Source of the DNA: Bdellovibrionales bacterium
Lineage (GTDB): Bacteria > Bdellovibrionota > UBA1018
Assembly (NCBI GenBank): GCA_018266355.1
Contig: JAFEAP010000005.1
Span: forward strand, 62,001-126,000
Direction of reading: 5' to 3'
DNA length: 64,000 nucleotides
This document shows positions 50,893 through 58,701 of this stretch, piece by piece. Within the stretch, counting starts at the first letter, position 1, and each line of letters starts with the position of its first letter. Below the pieces are notes generated by a model, which saw only the letters and a list, made by a program, of their open reading frames with translations, ran no database searches and was not told the DNA's origin. The translations under genes were made by a program, and so were the position numbers.

Positions 50893-53088
50893 GTGCCGAG
50901 TCGCCATTTCCGAATCACCATCGCGCTCTTCGTCGCGCTCGCGGCCGCTCCCCTCGCCGCCTCGGCGAACCCGTTTTTTCGCGCGAAGTGGGAAGGCTGC
51001 GTCCGGCTCTTCGACGACGTCGGGGACGTCGCGACTCCGGTGAAGGAAACCCTCGGGGAAACCGAGGCCTGGCGCGAGGTCGTCGCCGAATTGAACGCGG
51101 ACCTCACCCCCCAGTCGAAGCAGCCCTTCATTCTCCATGGCCTCGCTTCGAACGGTGAAACCCTATTTTACGTTCCTTTCGCGGGCGACTTCGCGGGAGC
51201 GGCCAAAGTCGTCGCCCGGAATCCGAAAATCCGCACGCCTCCGGGCGGCCACGTCCTCTGGTCTCCCCGCTTCGGCTACGAACTCGGATCGGAGTTCCGC
51301 GAAATCGGACCGCTCCACTACCTCGTCCTCGACGCCGCCGGAAAAGTCGTCGAGGTCGGCGCCCCGAGCCCGGAAGCCCTCGACGAGTTTTTCCGCCACC
51401 TGAACGGAGTCGAACCCACGACGGAACACCTCGCGCGCATCTCCGAAGTGAACGAGAAGATCCTCGACGTCCTGCGGTCGAATCCCCAGGCGAAAGCGAA
51501 ACTCGACGCCTTCGCGAAAAGCCGCGGTTGGCCCGACGGATTCGCCGAAGCGGGTAAACTCGCCTACTTCGATCCGAGCGTCCTCGACGTCGCGGCCTGG
51601 GCGAAGACGAACGGATACTCGATGCGGGACCTCGTCGACGCCGGGTGGTACCGGCTCGTCTTCGATTACGGCGGCCAACCGAAATACATCCTGAACGCCC
51701 CGAACTCGATCAAGATCCCGTACCTCCCCGGCGAAGGCGCGGCGGGGACGCCGATCTGGCGCTCGCGGAACCTCGCGAAGGATAAACCCTGGCTGCCGAA
51801 GTACACGAGCTGGCAAATCGACCGCGCGGTGAACCGCCGGCTCGCCGTGAACGAGCGCCTCTATAACGGGTGGAAACTCCCCGAGGTGAAGGGCAAGTCC
51901 GTCGTCATCACCGAAGGCGAATTCAAGTGCCTCGTCGCGGAAAAGGTCACCGGCCTGAACATGTTCGGTATCCCCGGGATCACGGAATTCGACGACGACA
52001 TCGCTCGCGCGCTCGCCGAAGCCGGCGCGTCCGAATACATCATCGTCCTCGACCGGGATCCGCACGCGAAAGCCCTCTTTCGGGCCGACGAAGTCACCGA
52101 TTCGAATCGCGCGGCGTACACGATCGCGCGGAGCCTGGAAGCGGCCGGCGCGAAGAACGTCTACGTCGGCATCCTGCCCGAGATGGCGAACGGCGAGAAG
52201 CTCGGCATCGACGACCTCGTGCTGAAATACGGCGCGGACCCGGTGAAAAAACTCGTCGCCGAAGCGCGCGGTCGGAACGCCGGGGCGTACGCGAAGGAGA
52301 TCGGACTCGACGCGAATTTCCAGGACTTGAACATCCGGCGCTCGAAGGTGCGCAAGGCGATCGAACAACGGGAAATCCGGAACCGGCGCGGCGGCGTCCG
52401 GAACGGCGATCCGGTCCTCACCCGCGCCCGCAAAATCCTGAAAAAGCTGAACCGCACCTACCAGGACTACCTCGAGCACGAACTGAACGGAGCGCGAAAC
52501 CTGAATGCGGCGTCGGCGAAGGTGAATTCGATCCGACCGGGTCGGATCCCGGACGCGGAGGCCAAGGCGCTCTTCTTCAACGACGGGACCCATGCGGAAA
52601 TGGGAGCGTTCGCGGACGATCTGCTCCTCCTCGACTACGTGCCCTCGGACGTGGCTTGGCGAGAATGCCGGCCGCTCGGCTGCGGCCAAACCCCGTTCAC
52701 GAAGGCCGCCCTCGCGGAGGCTTTCGCCGGATCGGCGACGGACGCGGATCTCGTGGCGGCGCTCGGGGCCGCGGACGCGCTCGCCCTCGAAACGAACTAC
52801 CGTCCGAAGAACTTCGAGGAATTCGCCGTCTACGCGCTCGCCGGCCAACTCACCCGGAGCTTCCCGCTCGACGAGTACGCCTTCGAGTTCGGGGCGCGGT
52901 TCGGTCACGGACCGACTTCGGCCGCGGGCGACGTCACCCTCCCCCTCGTGATCTTCAAGCGAAACTCGGGGAAGGCAGTCGCCTTCGCGAACCTTCACGT
53001 GCCGAACGACGGAAACTACTGGAGCGGGAACGAGCGGCATTTCGAATCCATGCTCGATTTCCTGCGCGGCTCGAACGCCGGGCACTGA
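50893..53088 (+). CDS. Predicted exported TOPRIM (primase-like) protein
   Basis: The product is 731 aa from a GTG at 50893, which has a GAGGGA site and opens directly into a signal peptide (HFRITIALFVALAAAPLAASA); a TTG 57 bp upstream is in frame but poorer. Residues about 345-455 form a TOPRIM-like domain: SVVITEGEFKCLVAEKV, GIPGITEF, EYIIVLDRDPHAKALF and KLGIDDLVLKYG, as in DUF3854/DnaG-type proteins of mobile elements. The N-terminal 330 and C-terminal 250 residues are unassigned; the latter has CRPLGCGQTPF. A primase-type domain behind a signal peptide is unusual. Confidence 0.6.
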   Translation: MPSRHFRITIALFVALAAAPLAASANPFFRAKWEGCVRLFDDVGDVATPVKETLGETEAWREVVAELNADLTPQSKQPFILHGLASNGETLFYVPFAGDFAGAAKVVARNPKIRTPPGGHVLWSPRFGYELGSEFREIGPLHYLVLDAAGKVVEVGAPSPEALDEFFRHLNGVEPTTEHLARISEVNEKILDVLRSNPQAKAKLDAFAKSRGWPDGFAEAGKLAYFDPSVLDVAAWAKTNGYSMRDLVDAGWYRLVFDYGGQPKYILNAPNSIKIPYLPGEGAAGTPIWRSRNLAKDKPWLPKYTSWQIDRAVNRRLAVNERLYNGWKLPEVKGKSVVITEGEFKCLVAEKVTGLNMFGIPGITEFDDDIARALAEAGASEYIIVLDRDPHAKALFRADEVTDSNRAAYTIARSLEAAGAKNVYVGILPEMANGEKLGIDDLVLKYGADPVKKLVAEARGRNAGAYAKEIGLDANFQDLNIRRSKVRKAIEQREIRNRRGGVRNGDPVLTRARKILKKLNRTYQDYLEHELNGARNLNAASAKVNSIRPGRIPDAEAKALFFNDGTHAEMGAFADDLLLLDYVPSDVAWRECRPLGCGQTPFTKAALAEAFAGSATDADLVAALGAADALALETNYRPKNFEEFAVYALAGQLTRSFPLDEYAFEFGARFGHGPTSAAGDVTLPLVIFKRNSGKAVAFANLHVPNDGNYWSGNERHFESMLDFLRGSNAGH

Positions 53089-53100
53089 CTCGAAATGAAA

Positions 53101-53141
53101 GGGCCGCCCCCCGCATCGCGAGGGACGGCCCGATTTTTTTT
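53101..53141. terminator. Intrinsic terminator between convergent genes
   Basis: GGGCCG (53101-53106) pairs with CGGCCC (53126-53131), with extra G-C pairs inside, and is followed by ATTTTTTTT on the plus strand. It ends the TOPRIM gene; the minus-strand tail TTTCATTTC is weaker. Confidence 0.8.
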
Positions 53142-53154
53142 CGTCATCCGCCGA

Positions 53155-54087
53155 TTACTGGCGACAGACGGCTTCGTTCGCGCTGCAGGTTCCGCCGGAG
53201 CTCCCGCGGGCGCAGGCTTGCAGGACGGCGTTCGTCGCGGCGGCGCGAGTCGGACCGTGGCCGGTGAAGACCTTGCCCGGACGCGTGATCTGACACTGCC
53301 ACTCGCGCGCCGGCGGCGGCGGGGGCGGATTCGCGATGCAGCGACCCGTGCGCGGATCGTAATGCGTGCCCGGGGGACAGGACGGCGGCGGGGGCGGAGG
53401 AGGAAGAGGATTGTTCACGCAAGCGTTCGCCCGCGGATCCCAGTGCGTGCCCGGAGGACAGGCCGGAATCGGCGGGGACGGCGGGTAGGCCGTCGGTCCG
53501 CGCTGAAGGAGGACGAGGTCGTTCAATTCCCAACCGCCGCCGACGCCGCCGTTGTCGATGAACTGGAGAACCATCTTGGTTTGGGTGCCGTTCGCGTTCG
53601 TCTGGATCGCGACGACCTTCGCTTGCCGGCTATTGCTCTTGTTATAGACGGTGTCGTTCACGCAGAGGTTCGCGACACAGCCCCAGGCCACGGCGAGGTC
53701 CGAGCGATCCCAGTTTCCGCCCACTCCCCCGTTGTCGTCGAAGCGGAGGACGAATTTGCCGTTCCACTGGATCGCGTGGATCTTCACCGTCCGGTAGTTG
53801 CGCGAGACGTTGATCGCCGGGTAGCCGACGCAAACGTCGCCCGCGCATCCGCGCATCAACGCGAGGTCTTCGCGGTCCCAGTTGCCGCCGACGCCGCCGT
53901 TATCCTCGAAGCGGAGGACGAACTTACCGACGTTGTCGATTCCGAGGACGGTGACCTCGCGGTTGTCGCGCGAGATGTTGATCGCGCGATCGCCGACGCA
54001 GACGTCGCGGTAGCAATCCGCGGCTTGGGCGATCGGGCTCAAACCGAGCGCGAGAGTCAGAAACGCAAAGCGAAGTAAGGTGTTCAA
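53155..54087 (-). CDS. Secreted three-repeat protein with proline-rich tail
   Basis: The product has 310 aa with a signal peptide (LALGLSPIAQA, to about residue 22). Three tandem ~56-residue repeats follow (about 24-80, 81-137, 138-198), each with CVGxxAIN or CVNDTVYN, an SR/NSR step, a GKFVLRFxDNGGVGGNWD-like core and DLA/DLV. Each repeat contains a Cys pair. Then come Pro stretches (PPPPPPP) separating two EGF-stub-like units (CPPGTHWDPRANACV and CPPGTHYDPRTGRCI) and a Cys-rich end. Disulfide-bonded surface or secreted protein; family not recognised. Confidence 0.7.
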   Translation of the reverse strand: MNTLLRFAFLTLALGLSPIAQAADCYRDVCVGDRAINISRDNREVTVLGIDNVGKFVLRFEDNGGVGGNWDREDLALMRGCAGDVCVGYPAINVSRNYRTVKIHAIQWNGKFVLRFDDNGGVGGNWDRSDLAVAWGCVANLCVNDTVYNKSNSRQAKVVAIQTNANGTQTKMVLQFIDNGGVGGGWELNDLVLLQRGPTAYPPSPPIPACPPGTHWDPRANACVNNPLPPPPPPPSCPPGTHYDPRTGRCIANPPPPPPAREWQCQITRPGKVFTGHGPTRAAATNAVLQACARGSSGGTCSANEAVCRQ

Positions 54088-54271
54088 AGCGCTAGCTCCT
54101 TCCGAAAAAGCGGGGATGGTGGGACTTCTGACCCGACACTAGCGAAAAAAGGAAAGAATACCAGTCAGGGCGTCATAAATCCGGCTAAAAAGCGGGAAAT
54201 GTGCCGCGCGTCGGAGTGGCGCGGACCCTGCACTTTTAGTGGGTGGAGATTCCCTGCGGGGAAAAAATGCC

Positions 54272-55264
54272 ATGGACTCGAATCTACGCATCGTCTGGGC
54301 GGTCGATCCGAACGAGCGCGGGGATACCGCGCTCCATCACCGATCGCGAAAAGTACTCCGTCGCCTCCTCGGCATTTCGGCCGAGAACGTCGTGGAACCG
54401 GTTTACGTCTTCCGGATCAGCACGGCGGTAACCACCGATCTCGGCGCGCACTGGCGGAAGGAACTCGTCGAGGCCGCGGAAGAGGCCCTTCGGCGCTTCT
54501 TGCGGCACGCGAAGATCCCGGGTTTGTCCGAACCGCGCGTCCTCGTGAGCACCTCTTCTTCCTATCGCCGCGCCACGGGCGCGCTCTCCGAGTACGCCGC
54601 ACGCACCGGAGCGGACCTCGTCGTCGCCCAAACCCACGGGCGCAGCGGCTTCGGCCGCTTCGTCCTCGGTAGCTTCGCGGAGACGCTGCTCCTCCTCGCG
54701 AAGACGCCGGTCCTTCTCGTGAATCCGACCACTCACGTCCCGAAAACGATCGCGAACATCCTCTTCCCCACCGATTTCGGGCGCTCGGCCGCGAATCAGT
54801 TCCGCGAGGTCCTCGATCTCGCGAACCGCTTCGGCGCGAAGGTTACCCTCCTCCACGTGATCGACCACGAGAGCGAGGCCGTGCTGCTCGCCGGCATCGC
54901 CGGCCCGGCGCCGATCCTGCCCGACCACCGGGTCGACCGGATCCATCGCGCGAAGAAGCACGCTCACGCCTGGGAAGAGGTCGCGAACCGACACGGGATC
55001 ACCCTCGACTTCGTCCTGCGCGAGCACGCGCGAAACCCGGGCGAGGAGATCCTGACGATCGCCGATCGGGTGAACGCGGGCCTCATCGCGATGCAAACGA
55101 ACGCGGGCACGCTCAGCGCGACCTTGCTCGGAAGCAACACCCGGCACGTCGTCCGGAAAGCCCACTGCCCGGTTTGGATCCTCAAGCCCGCCCCGCACCG
55201 GCCGCTCCCGATCGCGCGACCCGACCTTCTCGGACGTTCGACCGGCCCCGAATTCCGCGCCTAG
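54272..55264 (+). CDS. Tandem universal stress protein (UspA x2)
   Basis: The product is 330 aa from the ATG at 54272 (GGGGA site). Two Usp domains are fused. The first (about 1-150) has IVWAVDPNERG, ADLVVAQTHGRSGFGRFVLGS and the ATP-loop G-x2-G-x9-G type pattern; the second (about 155-310) has NILFPTDFGRSAANQF, AGLIAMQTNAG and LGSNTRHVVRKAHCPVWIL. Tandem Usp proteins are cytoplasmic stress or energy-state proteins that bind ATP or related nucleotides. Monocistronic, with a 184-bp upstream gap. Confidence 0.9.
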   Translation: MDSNLRIVWAVDPNERGDTALHHRSRKVLRRLLGISAENVVEPVYVFRISTAVTTDLGAHWRKELVEAAEEALRRFLRHAKIPGLSEPRVLVSTSSSYRRATGALSEYAARTGADLVVAQTHGRSGFGRFVLGSFAETLLLLAKTPVLLVNPTTHVPKTIANILFPTDFGRSAANQFREVLDLANRFGAKVTLLHVIDHESEAVLLAGIAGPAPILPDHRVDRIHRAKKHAHAWEEVANRHGITLDFVLREHARNPGEEILTIADRVNAGLIAMQTNAGTLSATLLGSNTRHVVRKAHCPVWILKPAPHRPLPIARPDLLGRSTGPEFRA

Positions 55265-55348
55265 CGCGGTAAAAACGCCGCCGGGCGACGGATTTTACAT
55301 TGCCCTGACAATCGAATCGGCCGAAGGTCGTATTTTCGGAATACGGCT

Positions 55349-56911
55349 ATGCGATCGGCGCTCGTCCTCATCCTCGGCATCCTCCTCTCCGCGTTCCTCG
55401 CGGGGACGCTCGCGCTTTCGCCCCGCCTGGGTCGGAAACCGCCGGTCGAGGAGTCGTCGATCCTCCGCTTGAAAAACGGCTTCGTCGGGAACCATCCGCC
55501 GGCCGCGGTGGTGAACCTCGCCGACCTCGGTTCACGCGAACAGCGGGCGGAACTCGCCGATCCCGCGCTCCTCTTTCCGCGATCGACGAAGCTCCCGTTC
55601 CGTGAACTCGCCGCGCTCTATCGGTACGCGAACGGCTGCGCGACGCGAGACCTCGTGCCGACGAGGAACGAAGAATTGAAAAAGGCTTTCCGCTGGCACG
55701 CGTTCCTCTGCGGCGCGAAGCCCGCTCCGGGCCCGGAATTTTTCCGTCGACCGCCCTATTTCCACCCCTCGGGATCGACTTACGTGCACCTCGCTTGGAA
55801 ATCCGAGCGGCCGGAATTCCATACCGAAGCTTGGGCGCGTGCGAACCGGGCCTACGCACACGTCCTCGAGCGCGCGGATCTGCCCTCCGGCGTCCTCTCC
55901 GAATCCGAGCGGCTTCTCGCCGACCTCCGGCCCTCCGCCTTGAAAGCGCTTCTCGACGAAGCGGGCGTCGCGATATCGCCGCCCTCGATCCTCTTCAAAC
56001 AGGAAGGGCGGGAGTTCGCCGGAAAATACGCCGTCTACCCGCTTGTGGAGTTCCAGCGGGCGCTTCGCACCTCGAACGTGACCCTCGCGATGACCGAGGA
56101 CGAATCGCAGTGCCTGCTCAAGGACGGGAACAGCTGCTGGAACGCCGACACCGAGCGCGCCGCCCGCGAAGCCCGCCGACCGACGCTTTTCTGGGCGGGC
56201 CTCACCCTCCTGCTTTCCCTCGCGGCCGCGGCGCTCCTGCTTCGCAACCTCCGGCGCGACCGCGAAGGCGACCGCCGGAAACGCTTCGCGCTGAGCGCCC
56301 TTACCCACGAACTCCGCACTCCGGTGGCGAGCCTCGTCCTGCACGCCGACGAACTCCGGCGCGACTTCGACCGCCTCGGCGCCGACTCCCAGCGCGCCCT
56401 CCTCGCGCTCGTCGACGAAACCCAGCGACTTCTCCGTCTCACGCGCGCGACCGCCCAATACTTGCCCGCGATCACGGGCGACAAGGTCTCCCTCCATCCC
56501 GAACGGATTCCCGTCTTGCGCGAATTCGTCGCCGAGATCGTGGCCGAGGAAGCGCCGGGGGCGCGCTTCGAATCGGCGAGCGACGCGGCCGCGCGGGTGG
56601 ATCCCTACTGGCTCGCGGTCGCGCTCCGGAACCTGCTTCGGAACGCGGTGAAACACGGATCGGCACCGATCGTCGTCGAGCTCGTCTGCTCGGGCACGCG
56701 CGCCGAAGTGCGGGTTTCCGACGGGGGCGCGGCGCTTGCGACCCCGCTCGCCGAACTCGTCACGCCCGGCAAGAAACCGGGCGACCGCTCCGGTCTCGGA
56801 CTCGGCCTCTACGTCGTCCACGAAGTCGCACGCGAGATGGGCGGAAAACTGAGGCTCACCCACCGCCCGACGACCTTCGTCTTCGAGTTCCCGACGGAGG
56901 CCGGCGTATGA
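55349..56911 (+). CDS. Sensor histidine kinase with DUF3404-type sensor domain
   Basis: The product has 520 aa. A signal-anchor (ALVLILGILLSAFLAGTLAL), a periplasmic domain of about 250 residues, a second helix (TLFWAGLTLLLSLAAAALLL, about 272-291) and a kinase core: H-box ALTHELRTPVASLVLH, N-box LRNLLRNAVKHG, G-box DRSGLGLGLYVVHEVA. The sensor part (LPFRELAALYRYANGC, FRWHAFLCGAKP, PPYFHPSGSTYVHLAW) resembles DUF3404, the sensor of Vibrio VxrA/WigK, a cell-wall-damage kinase. It overlaps its response regulator by 4 bp. The Vxr comparison is from memory of the motif. Confidence 0.85.
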   Translation: MRSALVLILGILLSAFLAGTLALSPRLGRKPPVEESSILRLKNGFVGNHPPAAVVNLADLGSREQRAELADPALLFPRSTKLPFRELAALYRYANGCATRDLVPTRNEELKKAFRWHAFLCGAKPAPGPEFFRRPPYFHPSGSTYVHLAWKSERPEFHTEAWARANRAYAHVLERADLPSGVLSESERLLADLRPSALKALLDEAGVAISPPSILFKQEGREFAGKYAVYPLVEFQRALRTSNVTLAMTEDESQCLLKDGNSCWNADTERAAREARRPTLFWAGLTLLLSLAAAALLLRNLRRDREGDRRKRFALSALTHELRTPVASLVLHADELRRDFDRLGADSQRALLALVDETQRLLRLTRATAQYLPAITGDKVSLHPERIPVLREFVAEIVAEEAPGARFESASDAAARVDPYWLAVALRNLLRNAVKHGSAPIVVELVCSGTRAEVRVSDGGAALATPLAELVTPGKKPGDRSGLGLGLYVVHEVAREMGGKLRLTHRPTTFVFEFPTEAGV

Positions 56912-57576
56912 GCGCGACGCTCCTCCTCGTCGAAGACGATCCGAACCTCGGCGCCGGCCTCGAGAAGCGGCTGCGCGACGAAGGGTTCGCCGTGATCCGC
57001 GCGGGCCGTCTGTCCGACGCCGAACGCGAGTTCCGCGCGCGCGCGTTCGACCTCGTGCTCCTCGATTGGATGCTTCCCGACGGCCAGGGCATCGATTTCC
57101 TACGAAAACTCCGGATCGAAGGCGTGCGCACGCCGATCCTCCTCCTCACGGCGCGTTCCGAAGTCGTCGATCGCGTCCTCGGCCTCGAAATGGGAGCGAA
57201 CGATTACCTCCCGAAACCTTTCGACCCGCGCGAACTCGTCGCGCGGATCCGCGTGCAGCTCCGGCAGCCCGAGGCGACGCCGGTCCCCGGACGCGTTCTC
57301 GCCGTCGGCGGAATCCGGCTCGATTTGGAGAAACGGGCGGCCACCCTCGACGGACGGGCGGTGGAGCTCACGAAGATGGAGTTCGAGCTCCTGCGGCTCT
57401 TCATCGAGCATCCCGACCGCGTTTTTTCGCGCGAGGAGCTCCTGAACCAGGTTTGGGGCTATAACCAGTTCCCGACGACCCGGACGGTGGACACCCACCT
57501 CGTCCAGCTCCGACAGAAATTCGGAGATGACCGGTTCGAGACGATCCGCGGCGTCGGATATCGGCTGAAAAGTTGA
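56908..57576 (+). CDS. OmpR-family response regulator
   Basis: The product has 222 aa. The receiver domain carries LLLVEDDPNLG, the phospho-acceptor Asp in LVLLDWMLPDGQG, the threonine/alanine switch ILLLTARS and LPKPFDPREL with the conserved lysine. The C-terminal winged helix has ELTKMEFELLRLF, FSREELLNQVWG and TVDTHLVQLRQKFGD. It is phosphorylated by the kinase just upstream and binds DNA. ATG overlaps the kinase stop by 4 bp. Confidence 0.92.
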   Translation: MSATLLLVEDDPNLGAGLEKRLRDEGFAVIRAGRLSDAEREFRARAFDLVLLDWMLPDGQGIDFLRKLRIEGVRTPILLLTARSEVVDRVLGLEMGANDYLPKPFDPRELVARIRVQLRQPEATPVPGRVLAVGGIRLDLEKRAATLDGRAVELTKMEFELLRLFIEHPDRVFSREELLNQVWGYNQFPTTRTVDTHLVQLRQKFGDDRFETIRGVGYRLKS

Positions 57577-57659
57577 CGACGAATTCACGAAACGTTCACG
57601 CTCGCGTGACAAAACGGTCCCCGAAAAGCGGTGTAGTGGCGAAAGAAAGGAAACGTCCC

Positions 57660-58634
57660 ATGAAAATCCAAAGCCTCTCGTCCCAAGCCCTCCTCGCCTT
57701 CTCGACCCTCGCCGCTTCCGTTTCCGCCGAAGCGGCACCCGCGAACCGGTTCTTCGTCGATCCGCGGTTTCCCTCCGAAGTCCAGGCCGCGCATGAACTC
57801 TTCTACCAGGAGAAGTTCGACGCCATGGCCGTCGAGATCAAAACCGCGCTGCTGAAGTATCCTCGCGACGCGGCGATCCGGCAGGACGTGCTCGCGCTCT
57901 TCGACGCCGCGTACGAACTCCGCGGAAACGGGGCCGTCAACCCCGACTACCGCCTCCCGGACTCGGTCACGTGGATGTCGGTCGCCGACAAGAAACGCAT
58001 GCGTTCGTCGACCGGCGCGATCGCCCATCGGTTCACGATGAGCCTCGACCATAAGGCCGGTAGCGAAATCGACCAACTCCGGGTCGTCCGCTATCCCGAC
58101 GCGGTCATTCTCGACAAGCAAGCCGGCATCGGCGAATTCGAGCCCGCGGACGAACCGGACGGCACGAAGAATCTGTGGGCCGCCGGACCGAACCAGCGTG
58201 AAGCGCTTCCCGAAGGACTCTACCTCTTCGACCTGAAGATGAAGGGCCAGGAGACGATGCACGGGTGGTTCCTCTTCTCGCGGATGACGGCGACCGAGTC
58301 CCCGACGGTGACGGTACCGGCGGTCGACCAAGTCCTCGCGACGGCGACGCCCACGTTCGCGTGGAAGAATTTCGTCTCCTCGGAGTTCCGGAATTACGAG
58401 CGCCGGAAGGTCTTCGTCGCCGTCGGATACGCCGACGGGCGCGAACCGGACCTCTTCCAGTTCTCGTCGAAAACGGGCGGGTCCCAACCGACGGAAACCA
58501 CGGTCGACAAACCGCTGCCCTCCGACGAGTACGTGATGCGGGTCTCTTACCGGGAACGCCGCGAATTCGGTCCGCTGACCCTGAGCCGGGAATCCGACAC
58601 CGCGGTGCCTTTCACGGTGAAGGCCGCGAAATAG
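57660..58634 (+). CDS. Exported protein downstream of the two-component system
   Basis: The product is 324 aa from the ATG at 57660 (AAAGGA site 9 nt upstream; longer in-frame starts lack one). A signal peptide (LLAFSTLAASVSAEAA) is followed by a soluble domain beginning FFVDPRFPSEVQAAHELFYQ with a helical N-terminal part and beta-rich C-terminal half (VDQVLATATPTFAWKNFVS, PSDEYVMRVSYRERREF). It lies 84 bp after the response regulator and ends at a strong terminator, so it is probably cotranscribed or controlled by the system. In Vibrio the vxrAB pair is also followed by a secreted-protein gene, but I cannot show homology. Confidence 0.65.
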   Translation: MKIQSLSSQALLAFSTLAASVSAEAAPANRFFVDPRFPSEVQAAHELFYQEKFDAMAVEIKTALLKYPRDAAIRQDVLALFDAAYELRGNGAVNPDYRLPDSVTWMSVADKKRMRSSTGAIAHRFTMSLDHKAGSEIDQLRVVRYPDAVILDKQAGIGEFEPADEPDGTKNLWAAGPNQREALPEGLYLFDLKMKGQETMHGWFLFSRMTATESPTVTVPAVDQVLATATPTFAWKNFVSSEFRNYERRKVFVAVGYADGREPDLFQFSSKTGGSQPTETTVDKPLPSDEYVMRVSYRERREFGPLTLSRESDTAVPFTVKAAK

Positions 58635-58655
58635 CCGGGGTCCCGAAAACGAAAA

Positions 58656-58694
58656 CGGCCGGCCTCCGCGAGGGGCCGGCCGTCGAATTTTTCC
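58656..58694. terminator. Intrinsic terminator
   Basis: ACGGCCGGCC and GGCCGGCCGT enclose a 9-nt loop, followed by CGAATTTTT on the plus strand; on the minus strand GTTTTCGTTTTCG follows. It serves the two-component unit and probably the convergent acyl-CoA ligase gene as well. Confidence 0.85.
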
Positions 58695-58701
58695 CGTTCG
58701 G

